The position numbers were made by a program, and so were the translations under genes. A stretch of 64,000 bases of DNA from assembly GCA_030066795.1 (NCBI GenBank), contig JASJAW010000008.1:49869-113868 (forward strand), written 5' to 3'. Numbering within the stretch: the first letter of the stretch is position 1; each line of letters starts with the position of its first letter. This document shows positions 46,432 through 54,395 of the stretch, piece after piece. The notes under the pieces are model-generated. The model was not told the origin of the DNA and did not search any database. It worked only from the letters and a program-made list of their open reading frames with translations. The stretch comes from Dinoroseobacter sp. GTDB lineage: Bacteria; Pseudomonadota; Alphaproteobacteria; Rhodobacterales; Rhodobacteraceae.

Positions 46432-47315
46432 TACTCTGCCGCCGTTTTTGAGGCCGAAGCCGCTTCGTCAACAACCGGGTTCACGCAGATGCCGATCCCC
46501 TCGATCTCCACCTCGATCACTTCTCCGGGCCGCAACCAACGGGGCCCGGGCTTTTTCGCGTGACCGACGCCCGGTGGTGTGCCAAGCGCGATCAGATCGC
46601 CAGGTTCCAGAGTGGTGTACTCGGAAATAATCGAAAGGGTTTTTGCCACTCCCCAGATCATGTTGGAGGTGTTCGAGGATTGAAGCACTTCCTCGCCAAC
46701 GCGGCTTTCGATTTTCAGCCCGCTTGCGCCAGCGGGAACTTCATCGGGAGTTACAACAACGGGGCCTATCGCTCCTGTGTCGTCGAAATTCTTACCGGGC
46801 GTCCACTGGTGGGTTTTACGCTGGTATTCCCGAACTGACCCATCGTTGAAAGTCGTGTAACCGAAAACATGCTCCAGCGCTTTTTCTTCGGGAATGTGGC
46901 GCCCACCTTCGCCGACGATCAGCATCAGTTCGGCTTCATAATCCAGCGTCTCAGAGCATGCTGGGCGTACCATTGGCGCGCCGGAAGCCATGATCGAATT
47001 GCGCCCGCGCATGAAGAGGGCCGGGTAGTCGGGAATGTCATACCCGCCTTCTTTAATATGCTCGATGTAGTTCAGACCGAGGCAAATGATCGTCCCGGGG
47101 TTTTGGATGGGCAGCGCAGGGGTGATGTCGCTCACTGCAGTCTGCGGGCCTTCCCCGACCAACCCTCGGGCCTTAGCAACAAGGTCGGGCGCGTTAGTCA
47201 GCGCCGACAGGTCGTTTCCGACCTCGGGCAGAAGTGCGGTCAAGTCTGTTGCCAGCTCCCCATCGACAGCAAACACGCTTTGATTGCTCTTTACCGTTCC
47301 CACCAGAAACCGCAT
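46431..47315 (-). CDS. fumarylacetoacetate hydrolase (FAH)-family protein
   Basis: This 294-residue protein carries the FAH fold that hydrolyses C-C bonds of acylpyruvates or decarboxylates/isomerises related oxo-acids. Metal ligands are in DYEAELMLIVGEGG (the ExE pair) and the following FNDGSVREYQRKTHQWTPGK. The last part has ALGTPPGVGHAKKPGPRWLRPGE. It is the first gene of the operon FAH-nitroreductase-OsmC-dctPQM-dioxygenase and is preceded by GGGAG and the shared motif copy C. A role on the ring-cleavage product is inferred. Confidence 0.9.
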   Translation of the reverse strand: MRFLVGTVKSNQSVFAVDGELATDLTALLPEVGNDLSALTNAPDLVAKARGLVGEGPQTAVSDITPALPIQNPGTIICLGLNYIEHIKEGGYDIPDYPALFMRGRNSIMASGAPMVRPACSETLDYEAELMLIVGEGGRHIPEEKALEHVFGYTTFNDGSVREYQRKTHQWTPGKNFDDTGAIGPVVVTPDEVPAGASGLKIESRVGEEVLQSSNTSNMIWGVAKTLSIISEYTTLEPGDLIALGTPPGVGHAKKPGPRWLRPGEVIEVEIEGIGICVNPVVDEAASASKTAAE

Positions 47316-47371
47316 CGGTCACTCCCTCTTGATCGAGTCTTTTTTTGACGATAAAAATTCACGAAGTCAAA

Positions 47372-47385
47372 TAAAATCGATTTTT
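47372..47385. promoter_or_regulatory. putative GntR operator, copy C
   Basis: TAAAATCGATTTTT lies between the divergent FAH-operon (start 47315) and YciI (start 47412) genes. It matches copies A and B in 13 of 14 positions. On the - strand it is directly followed by TTGACT, a possible -35 hexamer for the FAH operon. Confidence 0.65.
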
Positions 47386-47411
47386 ATGTCAGCTATGGGA
47401 GGAAATAGAAA

Positions 47412-47798
47412 ATGCCGGCATGGGAAGACTACAAAGCGCAGGCAAAAAGCAGAGGGGCCTTGGCGCATGAGCTCTATGCAGTTCTGTCGACCCCGGCGGG
47501 AAGCCCGGAGAAAGTGAAGGCAAACCTGCCAGCGCACTTGGCCTATCAGGCAGAGCAGGAAGCTAAGGGAGCGCTGTTTCTAGCGGGGCCGGTTTCGGAT
47601 GAGTCGGGAGCACTGATGGAGGGGATGGGTCTGATTATCTATAGCGCAGCGTCATTGGAGGAGGCTCGTTCGCTCGCCGAAGCCGATCCAATGCATCAAA
47701 GCGGGGCGCGTAGCTTTGTCCTTCGACGTTGGATGATCAATGAAGGCTCTTTGTCTCTATCTCTTAAGCTCTCTGGTCAGAGCGTTTCCATAGGATAA
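47412..47798 (+). CDS. YciI-family protein
   Basis: This 128-residue protein is of the YciI family, a small ferredoxin-like alpha/beta fold with a His-Asp type active site. The core reads AHLAYQAEQEAKGALFLAGPV and ADPMHQSGARSFVLRRWMINEG. Relatives in aromatic catabolism include the muconolactone-isomerase-like and dechlorinating protein TftG of the 2,4,5-T pathway. It diverges from the FAH operon across the shared motif. A role on a ring-derived lactone or quinone is possible, but the family is broad. Confidence 0.85.
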   Translation: MPAWEDYKAQAKSRGALAHELYAVLSTPAGSPEKVKANLPAHLAYQAEQEAKGALFLAGPVSDESGALMEGMGLIIYSAASLEEARSLAEADPMHQSGARSFVLRRWMINEGSLSLSLKLSGQSVSIG

Positions 47799-47898
47799 AA
47801 ACATCATCCTACCAGATGTTTAGAGGTGTTTCTTCAATAGGTGCCAATAACGCTGCTCGTGGGGACCTGCGCTTTGAGGAACGACCAAACCTGACGAA

Positions 47899-47915
47899 TT
47901 TAGAATAATTCTAAA
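47899..47915. promoter_or_regulatory. Irr-type ICE box upstream of dps
   Basis: TTTAGAATAATTCTAAA is a perfect inverted repeat that matches the iron-control element TTTAGAA-N3-TTCTAAA bound by Irr in Rhizobiales and Rhodobacterales. It lies 102 bp before the dps start and predicts iron- or heme-responsive expression. Confidence 0.75.
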
Positions 47916-48016
47916 AAAGGCTTGGCAACTCGTTTCTCGGTGCCTATGTCTGGATCCAACACGTCGGCAACGTTGCCAGTCTGCAACCTGCAATTCCCGT
48001 ATTGAGAGGAAACCAT

Positions 48017-48487
48017 ATGACACAAACAGCGATCTCATTGTCCCAAGACGCGCAGGCCGCAATTGTCGAAGCGCTGAACCAAAGCGTTGCCGAGACTGCA
48101 GTGACCACGATGCTGGCGCAGAATTTTCATTGGAATGTAACAGGAATGGCCTTCGGTCCTCTCCACACCCTGTTCCAGGAAATTTACGAAGACCACTTTA
48201 CGGCGCAAGACGATCTGGCAGAGCGGATCAAGGCGCTCGACGGGCATGCCGAAGGCGCGCTCGCGGGCATGCTCCAGCGCTCGAAAGTGTCCGAGCACGA
48301 CGGCCACGCCAATGCAGAAGATATGGTCAAGGCGCTGCAAGTGGCGCAAGAGACCCTCGCGGCCACGCTGGCTGGTGCTGGCGAGTTGGCGGCATCGCAT
48401 GGGGATACACTGACCGAAGATCTGTGTATTGCACGCGGCCAAACTCACGATAAATTTGCTTGGATGTTGCGATCTCATCTGAGGTAA
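48017..48487 (+). CDS. dps: Dps-family DNA-binding ferritin-like protein
   Basis: This 156-residue mini-ferritin oxidises and stores iron using H2O2 and protects DNA. The inter-subunit ferroxidase site is visible in AQNFHWNVTG (His), FQEIYEDHFTAQDDLAERI (His, Asp, Glu). The start at 48017 follows GAGAGGAAA and gives a normal length; an ATG at 48002 would add five residues. A strong terminator follows directly and an ICE box lies upstream, so it is a single-gene unit under iron control. Confidence 0.95.
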   Translation: MTQTAISLSQDAQAAIVEALNQSVAETAVTTMLAQNFHWNVTGMAFGPLHTLFQEIYEDHFTAQDDLAERIKALDGHAEGALAGMLQRSKVSEHDGHANAEDMVKALQVAQETLAATLAGAGELAASHGDTLTEDLCIARGQTHDKFAWMLRSHLR

Positions 48488-48509
48488 GCGGCACATCAAC
48501 AGAGCAACC

Positions 48510-48536
48510 AAGGCGGCTTATGAGCCGCCTTTTTTT
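48510..48536 (+). terminator. intrinsic terminator after dps
   Basis: AAGGCGGCT (48510-48518) and AGCCGCCTT (48523-48531) form a perfect 9-bp stem with a TATG loop and a run of seven T. Confidence 0.9.
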
Positions 48537-48709
48537 CGTTTGGCCTGTGCGGTTAGATTGGAACGGAGACCCACACGCAGCGCGATATTTGGCTCTGTCC
48601 GCTGTGACTTCTCCGTTCCATGCGGCTTGGCAGTATCAGCAGTTGCGGTCTTGCCTGGAGTGCACCACAGGGTCATCTTGACCGGCAACAACGAACCCGG
48701 GGAGCCGAC

Positions 48710-50737
48710 GTGCGCTGCATTCAAGGAACTGTCTTTGCCATTTTGATTTCGGCGCTGGTTTTGGGGTCAGACAAACCCGCGCAAGCCTTGCCGCCCGAAA
48801 CGCTCGCCTCGGTTGTGTCTGTTCTGCCCGTATGGCCGGGGCGTGCGCAGGGCGGCACCGGCGGACCGCCTGGAGTTGCACCCGAGGGCAGCGGTGTAGT
48901 GCTGCGCCCGAATATAGTTGCCACAGCGTGGCACGTTATCGAACCTGCAGATCGCATCGATGTACGGCTTTCGGATGGCCGTGTACTGCCGGCCGAGTTG
49001 GTTGGGCAGGATGCAGCGAGTGACATCGCGCTTCTGCGGGTTGAGGCGGATTTGCCTCCGATCATTTTTGCCACCGATCCCGACTTGGCAGATCCTGTCT
49101 GCGCGATTGGGAATGCCTATGGTTTTGGGTTGTCCGTGACTTGCGGTGTGGTTTCGGCACTGGGGGTCAGCAATGCAGGCTTTAACCCTGTGGAAGACTT
49201 TGTGCAGACCGATGCAGCGGCTAATCCCGGTACGTCTGGTGGGGCGCTTGTGGATCCTGAAGGCCGGTTGGTCGGCATGATATCGGCGATTTTCGCCTCG
49301 GGCGCGGAGACCAATATCGGCATGAACTTCGCTGTGTCTGCTCTGTTGTTGGAACGTGTCAGCGAAGCGTTGCTCGACGATGGAACGGTCCGTTATCCGC
49401 AACCCGGGTGGCGGCTGGCTCTGCCAGATCGCGACGTCCTCGCGCGCATCGCGGCGCCCGAGGTTCGAGTGCTCGAAGCAGGTGGACCCGCCGCGCAGGC
49501 CGGTGTTCGATCAGGGGACCTGATCGTGACTATCGGACCCCGCCGTGTGTACGCGCCTCGGGATGTCATTGCGGCGCTCGCTCTGGTCCCGCAAGACGCC
49601 TCCAGCGTCGAAGTGACGATTGAGCGGGACGGATCGCGTCAGACCTTATCTTTACCGATAGCGCCACAAGCAGGCATCGACGAGCAGGCTGGCACCAGCG
49701 AGCAGCTTGGCGATTGTCCCCACGCCACACCTGTCTGCCTGATGCGGCAAGCCGTGTTCCCAATCTCGGCCTTCGACCCGCTAGGCAGCGCCACACGGAT
49801 TTCCGAAGACCTGCTGGTCACAAACCGGCACGTGATTGGCGATCGGCCCGATGCTGTCGTTTACACACCGGACGGCCCCCGTGGGGCGCGTGTGGTGCCG
49901 TCAGCCTACACTGGTGATCTGGTGCTTCTCCACATCACCGGCCTGCCCGCGGAGGGATATGTGCCGATGCTTGATGCGGTTCTGCAGGAAAGCACGGAGT
50001 TCTTTGCGGTCGGCGCGGATGTCGCCCGCCAGGAAGTGCGTGTCTTCGATCCGGGCCCGTTGCTACTGCCGCCAGCTGAAGGTGCGCCTTTGGGGCGCGT
50101 TCACGTAGGCGCACGTATGCAGCCGGGGGTCAGCGGTGGCGCGCTTGTGGATGCCAATGGGGCGTTAACGGGTATCGCTGTGGGTGGTGGCGATGGCCGG
50201 TTCGAGGCAATCCCGCTGCGCGATGTGCAGGTCTTGCTTGAGTTGCAGGAAGACGGTGATGCTGCGTCGATTACCAGCCAACTCGGCGAGGCGTTCGTGC
50301 GCTGTGCCGATCTATTGTCCGCCAGCGCGCCGGACCCGACTTCCGTCGCCGATGCTTGCGGCAACGCGCAAAACCAGGGTCAGCTGCTCGAAGCTGGGCG
50401 AACCCTTGCGCGCCTCGGGGACATCGATGGTGCCGTCGCTCTGCATCAGGCTGCTGTCGATCAGGTGCCCAACTCCATCAATGCGCGCATCTCGCTTCTG
50501 GTCTCCCTACAGCTGGGCGCGCGCTTTGAGGAGATGACAGAGCACGCGCGCTGGTTGACAGAAATTGCCGCCGATGATCCGCAGGCTTTGAGATTTGCGA
50601 TCCAATCAGGCGTCTGGGGCGGAGACCCAGAACTGGCCGAGGCGGGCTATCAGGCTCTGCTGACAGCCGATCCAAGGCAGGCGGAAGCCGCACGGCGCTT
50701 CATCGACGCAGCTCCACCACGGCCACCTCGCCGGTAA
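48710..50737 (+). CDS. exported protein with two trypsin-like domains, PDZ and TPR
   Basis: This 675-residue serine protease has an unusual layout. A signal-like start (TVFAILISALVLGSDKPAQA) is followed by trypsin-like domain 1 with complete triad His75 (AWHV), Asp105 (SDIALL) and Ser176 (GTSGGA). A PDZ domain comes next, at about 245-335 (GGPAAQAGVRSGDLIVTIG). Trypsin-like domain 2 also has a complete triad, His374 (NRHV), Asp403 (GDLVLL) and Ser475 (GVSGGA). The C-terminus at about 560-670 is TPR-like (LARLGDIDGAVALHQAAVD). The start is a GTG at 48710, supported by GGGGAG five bases upstream. It is convergent with a subtilisin-like gene 2 bp away. The function is unknown; a periplasmic quality-control or maturation protease is likely. 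Confidence 0.85.
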   Translation: MRCIQGTVFAILISALVLGSDKPAQALPPETLASVVSVLPVWPGRAQGGTGGPPGVAPEGSGVVLRPNIVATAWHVIEPADRIDVRLSDGRVLPAELVGQDAASDIALLRVEADLPPIIFATDPDLADPVCAIGNAYGFGLSVTCGVVSALGVSNAGFNPVEDFVQTDAAANPGTSGGALVDPEGRLVGMISAIFASGAETNIGMNFAVSALLLERVSEALLDDGTVRYPQPGWRLALPDRDVLARIAAPEVRVLEAGGPAAQAGVRSGDLIVTIGPRRVYAPRDVIAALALVPQDASSVEVTIERDGSRQTLSLPIAPQAGIDEQAGTSEQLGDCPHATPVCLMRQAVFPISAFDPLGSATRISEDLLVTNRHVIGDRPDAVVYTPDGPRGARVVPSAYTGDLVLLHITGLPAEGYVPMLDAVLQESTEFFAVGADVARQEVRVFDPGPLLLPPAEGAPLGRVHVGARMQPGVSGGALVDANGALTGIAVGGGDGRFEAIPLRDVQVLLELQEDGDAASITSQLGEAFVRCADLLSASAPDPTSVADACGNAQNQGQLLEAGRTLARLGDIDGAVALHQAAVDQVPNSINARISLLVSLQLGARFEEMTEHARWLTEIAADDPQALRFAIQSGVWGGDPELAEAGYQALLTADPRQAEAARRFIDAAPPRPPRR

Positions 50738-50739
50738 AG

Positions 50740-52023
50740 TCAATCCGCGAGTGGGTCCGGGATCCACCCCACAGCCAGCACCCCATCGCGCTCGAAGGGC
50801 GAGGGTGCTGCGCGCGCAAGGACTTGTGCCTTCAGCTCGGCAATCGACATCGATGGGTCTGTCGCCAGAATGCGCGCGGCCATCGCCGCGAGGCGCGGTA
50901 CCGCATAGCTTGACCCCGAGGCCACGCCGCCTGCACCGCGAAAGTCCACAATATCGAGACGTTCCGCGGGCACCATCACGTCAACATGCCGACCTCCCCA
51001 GTTCGATCCCTCAGCGAGTTTTCCGAACCCGTCGGCCGAGGTTACGGTGATCATCTGTTCCAGATCCAACGACGCGGGATAGACCGGGTCCTGATCAATG
51101 TCGCGCCCATCGTTTCCGGCCGACACTATGGCCAGAATATCATGCTGCTCCAGCGCTTGCGCGAAAGCGGTCCAGTCGTCTGCTTTTCGGCTTCCCAGAG
51201 GCATGGCGAGGATGCGTGCACCGGCCTTTACCGCACGTTCCACAAGCGCACCCATACGGCTCATATCCGGACGCGGGTAACGAAACGGAAGCAAAGCGGC
51301 TTCGGGCGCTTCCCGGACGAAGACCGATGCGACAGCCGTTCCATGACGAATGGGCAGGAATGGCCCGCGCGCGACGTCCCCATCATACGGCCAAGGGTCA
51401 AGGTCCCAGAAATCATAGCCCAGCGGCGTCCCGTTCGCGTCTCGTGCCAGTTGGTCTTGGAATATCTCCAGATCATAGGCCAGACCGGAGTCAACGAACG
51501 CCACCCGAAGACCACCGGGGTCAGTTCCTTCGGGCCACGGCGCCTGAAGTGTTTCGCTCCAACGCAGGGTTTCCAGATCTCCATCGAGCTGATCAAGAAA
51601 GCGCCAGACCTCGCCCTCGTTCCGCAACGCGCGTCCGGACTGAATGCGACAACTGCCATCGGCAATCGCGAGCATCGCCGGTCTAACTCCTGCCTCTGCC
51701 GGTAAGTAGTATGTCGCCCGGAACTGACGCAGTTGTCCTTGCGCTTGCCGACGCTCCAGCAGCAATTCGACCGAGCCGGGTAGGGCAAGCCGAACCAAAA
51801 TACGGCGTGGTTCCGGCCTGTCGGGTATCCGGGTTTCCTCCAGCACCCATGAACCGGGTAAGGCCAGTTGAGCGTCGAACCCGGTGAAATTGCTCAATGG
51901 GCAGGTGGCGTCCACCGCCGCGCGCAGAGGTTCTGCAGCTTCAGGTCCGGTTTGTGCAGCGCTGGACTGCGCCGTCAGGACGCCGGATGCCAGCAAAAGA
52001 AATCCGCAAAAAAGTTGTTGCAT
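50740..52023 (-). CDS. subtilisin-like (S8) secreted serine protease
   Basis: This 427-residue protein has a signal peptide (LFCGFLLLASGVLTAQSSAAQ), an N-terminal extension of about 165 residues, then a compact subtilase domain. The catalytic triad is Asp178 (AFVDSGL), His227 (RHGTAVASV) and Ser372 (SGSSYAVP), with the oxyanion Asn304 (SAGNDG). The Ser motif is GSS instead of the usual GTS. The extension has two Cys and no known fold. It ends 2 bp from the convergent double-trypsin gene, which suggests a functional pair, but they cannot share a promoter. Confidence 0.88.
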   Translation of the reverse strand: MQQLFCGFLLLASGVLTAQSSAAQTGPEAAEPLRAAVDATCPLSNFTGFDAQLALPGSWVLEETRIPDRPEPRRILVRLALPGSVELLLERRQAQGQLRQFRATYYLPAEAGVRPAMLAIADGSCRIQSGRALRNEGEVWRFLDQLDGDLETLRWSETLQAPWPEGTDPGGLRVAFVDSGLAYDLEIFQDQLARDANGTPLGYDFWDLDPWPYDGDVARGPFLPIRHGTAVASVFVREAPEAALLPFRYPRPDMSRMGALVERAVKAGARILAMPLGSRKADDWTAFAQALEQHDILAIVSAGNDGRDIDQDPVYPASLDLEQMITVTSADGFGKLAEGSNWGGRHVDVMVPAERLDIVDFRGAGGVASGSSYAVPRLAAMAARILATDPSMSIAELKAQVLARAAPSPFERDGVLAVGWIPDPLAD

Positions 52024-52145
52024 TGCAGGAGCGTCGCACGCTTGACCAATCGGTGCAAACAGCGCGGGTTTCAGGCCTTTTCGCCGTCGCGAAAACGTGG
52101 TTCGGTCCGCGCATTCAAGCGGAACTGAAATTTCGGGGGCGGGAC

Positions 52146-53048
52146 ATGAGCCAGAAGCAGAACATCGCCGTGATCGGGCTTGGGTCCATGGGGTACGGTA
52201 TCGCGCAATCTGTCTTGCGGGCGGGGCATGTCACTTATGGCGTGGACGTAGACGCCGAGGTGGCAGACCGGTTTCGCTCAGAAGGTGGAGCTGCTGGAAC
52301 ACTGGCGGAGGTGGCCGCTGATCTTCAGGCCGTGATTGTTGTGGTTCTAAACGCCGCCCAGACCGAAGAGCTCCTGTTCGGACCAGAAGGGATCGTTCCA
52401 AAACTGGCGAACGGCGCGGTTGTCATGGCCTGCGCAACTGTCCCGCCGAGCTTTGCGAAGTTGATGGAAGCGCGCTGCGCGGAGTGCGGTGTGCATTACC
52501 TCGATGCACCGATTTCCGGTGGGTCAGTAAAGGCTGCCGCGGGGCGGCTCTCGGTGATGGCGTCTGGGACGCCCGCGGCGTTTGCTGCCGCGGCAACTGT
52601 GTTGGATGCCACGGCGGAGACAGTGTTCGAATTGGGCGATGCATCTGGGGCAGGGTCGGCAATGAAGGCCGTGAACCAGCTTCTGGCCGGCGTTCATATC
52701 GCAACCATGGCTGAGGCATTGACCTTCGGAATGACGCAAGGGATCGCACCGGAAACCTTTTTGGAGGTCATTTCAAAATGTGCCGGCTCAAGCTGGATGC
52801 TCGAAAACCGCGCCCCGCATGTCGTTCAGGGGGATTATACGCCTCACAGCTCGGTCAATATCTGGCCCAAGGATCTCGGGATTGTCCTCGACATCGCGCG
52901 CGATGCGCACTTCAGCGCTCCAATTACGGCGGCGGCACTTCAGCAGTTCCTTGCAGCCGCCGGGCAGGGGCTTGGGGGTGAAGACGATGCAGCGGTTGCC
53001 AAGGTCTATGCGCGCAACGCAGGTTTGAAATTGCCGGGAGAGGCGTGA
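52146..53048 (+). CDS. ltnD: L-threonate dehydrogenase-like oxidoreductase
   Basis: This 300-residue NAD-dependent enzyme of the beta-hydroxyacid dehydrogenase family would oxidise L-threonate to 2-oxo-tetronate. The Rossmann motif is AVIGLGSMGYGIA, the substrate motif is APISGGSVKAAAGRLSVMASG, and the catalytic Lys is in SAMKAVNQLLAG. The start at 52146 is favoured over in-frame upstream ATGs because the Rossmann motif begins 8 residues later. Assignment to LtnD rests mainly on the otnK and otnC genes immediately downstream. Confidence 0.83.
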   Translation: MSQKQNIAVIGLGSMGYGIAQSVLRAGHVTYGVDVDAEVADRFRSEGGAAGTLAEVAADLQAVIVVVLNAAQTEELLFGPEGIVPKLANGAVVMACATVPPSFAKLMEARCAECGVHYLDAPISGGSVKAAAGRLSVMASGTPAAFAAAATVLDATAETVFELGDASGAGSAMKAVNQLLAGVHIATMAEALTFGMTQGIAPETFLEVISKCAGSSWMLENRAPHVVQGDYTPHSSVNIWPKDLGIVLDIARDAHFSAPITAAALQQFLAAAGQGLGGEDDAAVAKVYARNAGLKLPGEA

Positions 53049-53123
53049 TTGCAGTTGCCTTTGGCCATGCCCAAGGGTTTGTTAAGCCTCGCGAACACGG
53101 TAGCTCAACACAGGAGGATGCAG

Positions 53124-54395
53124 GTGCGCACGGTACTGGGTTGCATCGCGGATGATTTCACCGGGGCTACCGATTTGGCCGGGCTTCTTGCACGCTCCGG
53201 TGTGCGGGTGTCTTTGCGCGTCGGTGTGCCCGAAACGCCCCCCAGAAATCCGGCCGCCTTTGAAGTGATCGCTTTGAAATGCCGGACGGCGCCTGTGGAG
53301 GCAGCGGTCGCGGAGACCCGGTCCGCACTTGCGTGGTTGCGCGAAGCCGGGGCGGAGCGGTTCTTCTGGAAGTATTGTTCGACCTTCGACAGCACGGCGG
53401 AGGGCAATATCGGACCGGTCGCTGAAGCCCTGATGGCGGATCTTGGCACGGAACAGACCATCTATTGCCCGGCCTTTCCGGAGAACGGTCGCGCGATCTT
53501 CATGGGAAATCTTTTTGTGGGACGGGACCCGCTGGCAGAAAGTCCGATGAAGGACCACCCGCTGACTCCGATGCGGGACTCAAACCTGATGCGCCTACTG
53601 GAGCCGCAGGTGACCAAACCCGTAGGACTCGTAGACCGATTAATGGTTGCACGCGGCGCAGATGCGGTGCGCACAGCTCTCATTCGTTTGCGTGTGGGCG
53701 GAGTGGCGCATGTCGTCATGGATGCCGTCGCGAACGAGGACCTGAGCACCATTGCTGAAGCTTGCCGCGATATGCCTTTGATGACGGGCGGCAGCGCGGT
53801 CGCCATGCCCTTGCCAGCGCTGTACTTAGCTGACGGGACGTTGGGGCGCGATGCTGCAAAAACCACGTCGCCCCAGATTGCGCCTGGCACTGTCGTACTC
53901 TCAGGCAGTTGCTCGGCCATGACCAATGCGCAGGTGGCGGCCTATCTGGCCAGCGGCGCGCCCGGCTTCAAGCTCGACCCGACCGCGCTGGCAGAGAATG
54001 GAATTGAGGAAGCGCTCGCATGGGTGGGCGCGCAAGATTTCAAAGCTGGTCCCCTGATTTATGCGACCGCAGACCCGCAGGCCGTAAAGTTTGCGCAGGA
54101 CCAACTCGGCGTCGCGCGCGCGGGTGAGGTCGTCGAAGACGCCTTGGCGCGCTGCGCTATCGTTGCGCGCGAGCAGGGCGCGCGGCGCTTTGTCGTTGCG
54201 GGGGGAGAGACATCGGGAGCCGTCACGCAAGCGCTTGGTGTCGATCAGCTTGATATCGGGACCGAGATTGCGCCTGGCGTGCCATGGACCTTTGCCACCT
54301 CTGCCGGGCATCGCATCGCTCTGACCCTGAAGTCTGGCAACTTTGGTGCGGAAGGCTTCTTCAGCGACGCGCAGGCCGTGCTGGAGGCGGCATGA
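53124..54395 (+). CDS. otnK: 3-oxo-tetronate kinase
   Basis: This kinase of the SBD/DUF1537 family phosphorylates 3-oxo-tetronate at O4. Signatures are IADDFTGATDLAGLLARSG at the N-terminus and GGETSGAVTQALGV near the C-terminus. The start is probably the GTG at 53124: AGGAGG (53112-53117) is six bases upstream of it, whereas it abuts the ATG at 53118 with no spacing. The product is 423 residues, normal for OtnK. The stop overlaps otnC (ATGA). Confidence 0.87.
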   Translation: MRTVLGCIADDFTGATDLAGLLARSGVRVSLRVGVPETPPRNPAAFEVIALKCRTAPVEAAVAETRSALAWLREAGAERFFWKYCSTFDSTAEGNIGPVAEALMADLGTEQTIYCPAFPENGRAIFMGNLFVGRDPLAESPMKDHPLTPMRDSNLMRLLEPQVTKPVGLVDRLMVARGADAVRTALIRLRVGGVAHVVMDAVANEDLSTIAEACRDMPLMTGGSAVAMPLPALYLADGTLGRDAAKTTSPQIAPGTVVLSGSCSAMTNAQVAAYLASGAPGFKLDPTALAENGIEEALAWVGAQDFKAGPLIYATADPQAVKFAQDQLGVARAGEVVEDALARCAIVAREQGARRFVVAGGETSGAVTQALGVDQLDIGTEIAPGVPWTFATSAGHRIALTLKSGNFGAEGFFSDAQAVLEAA

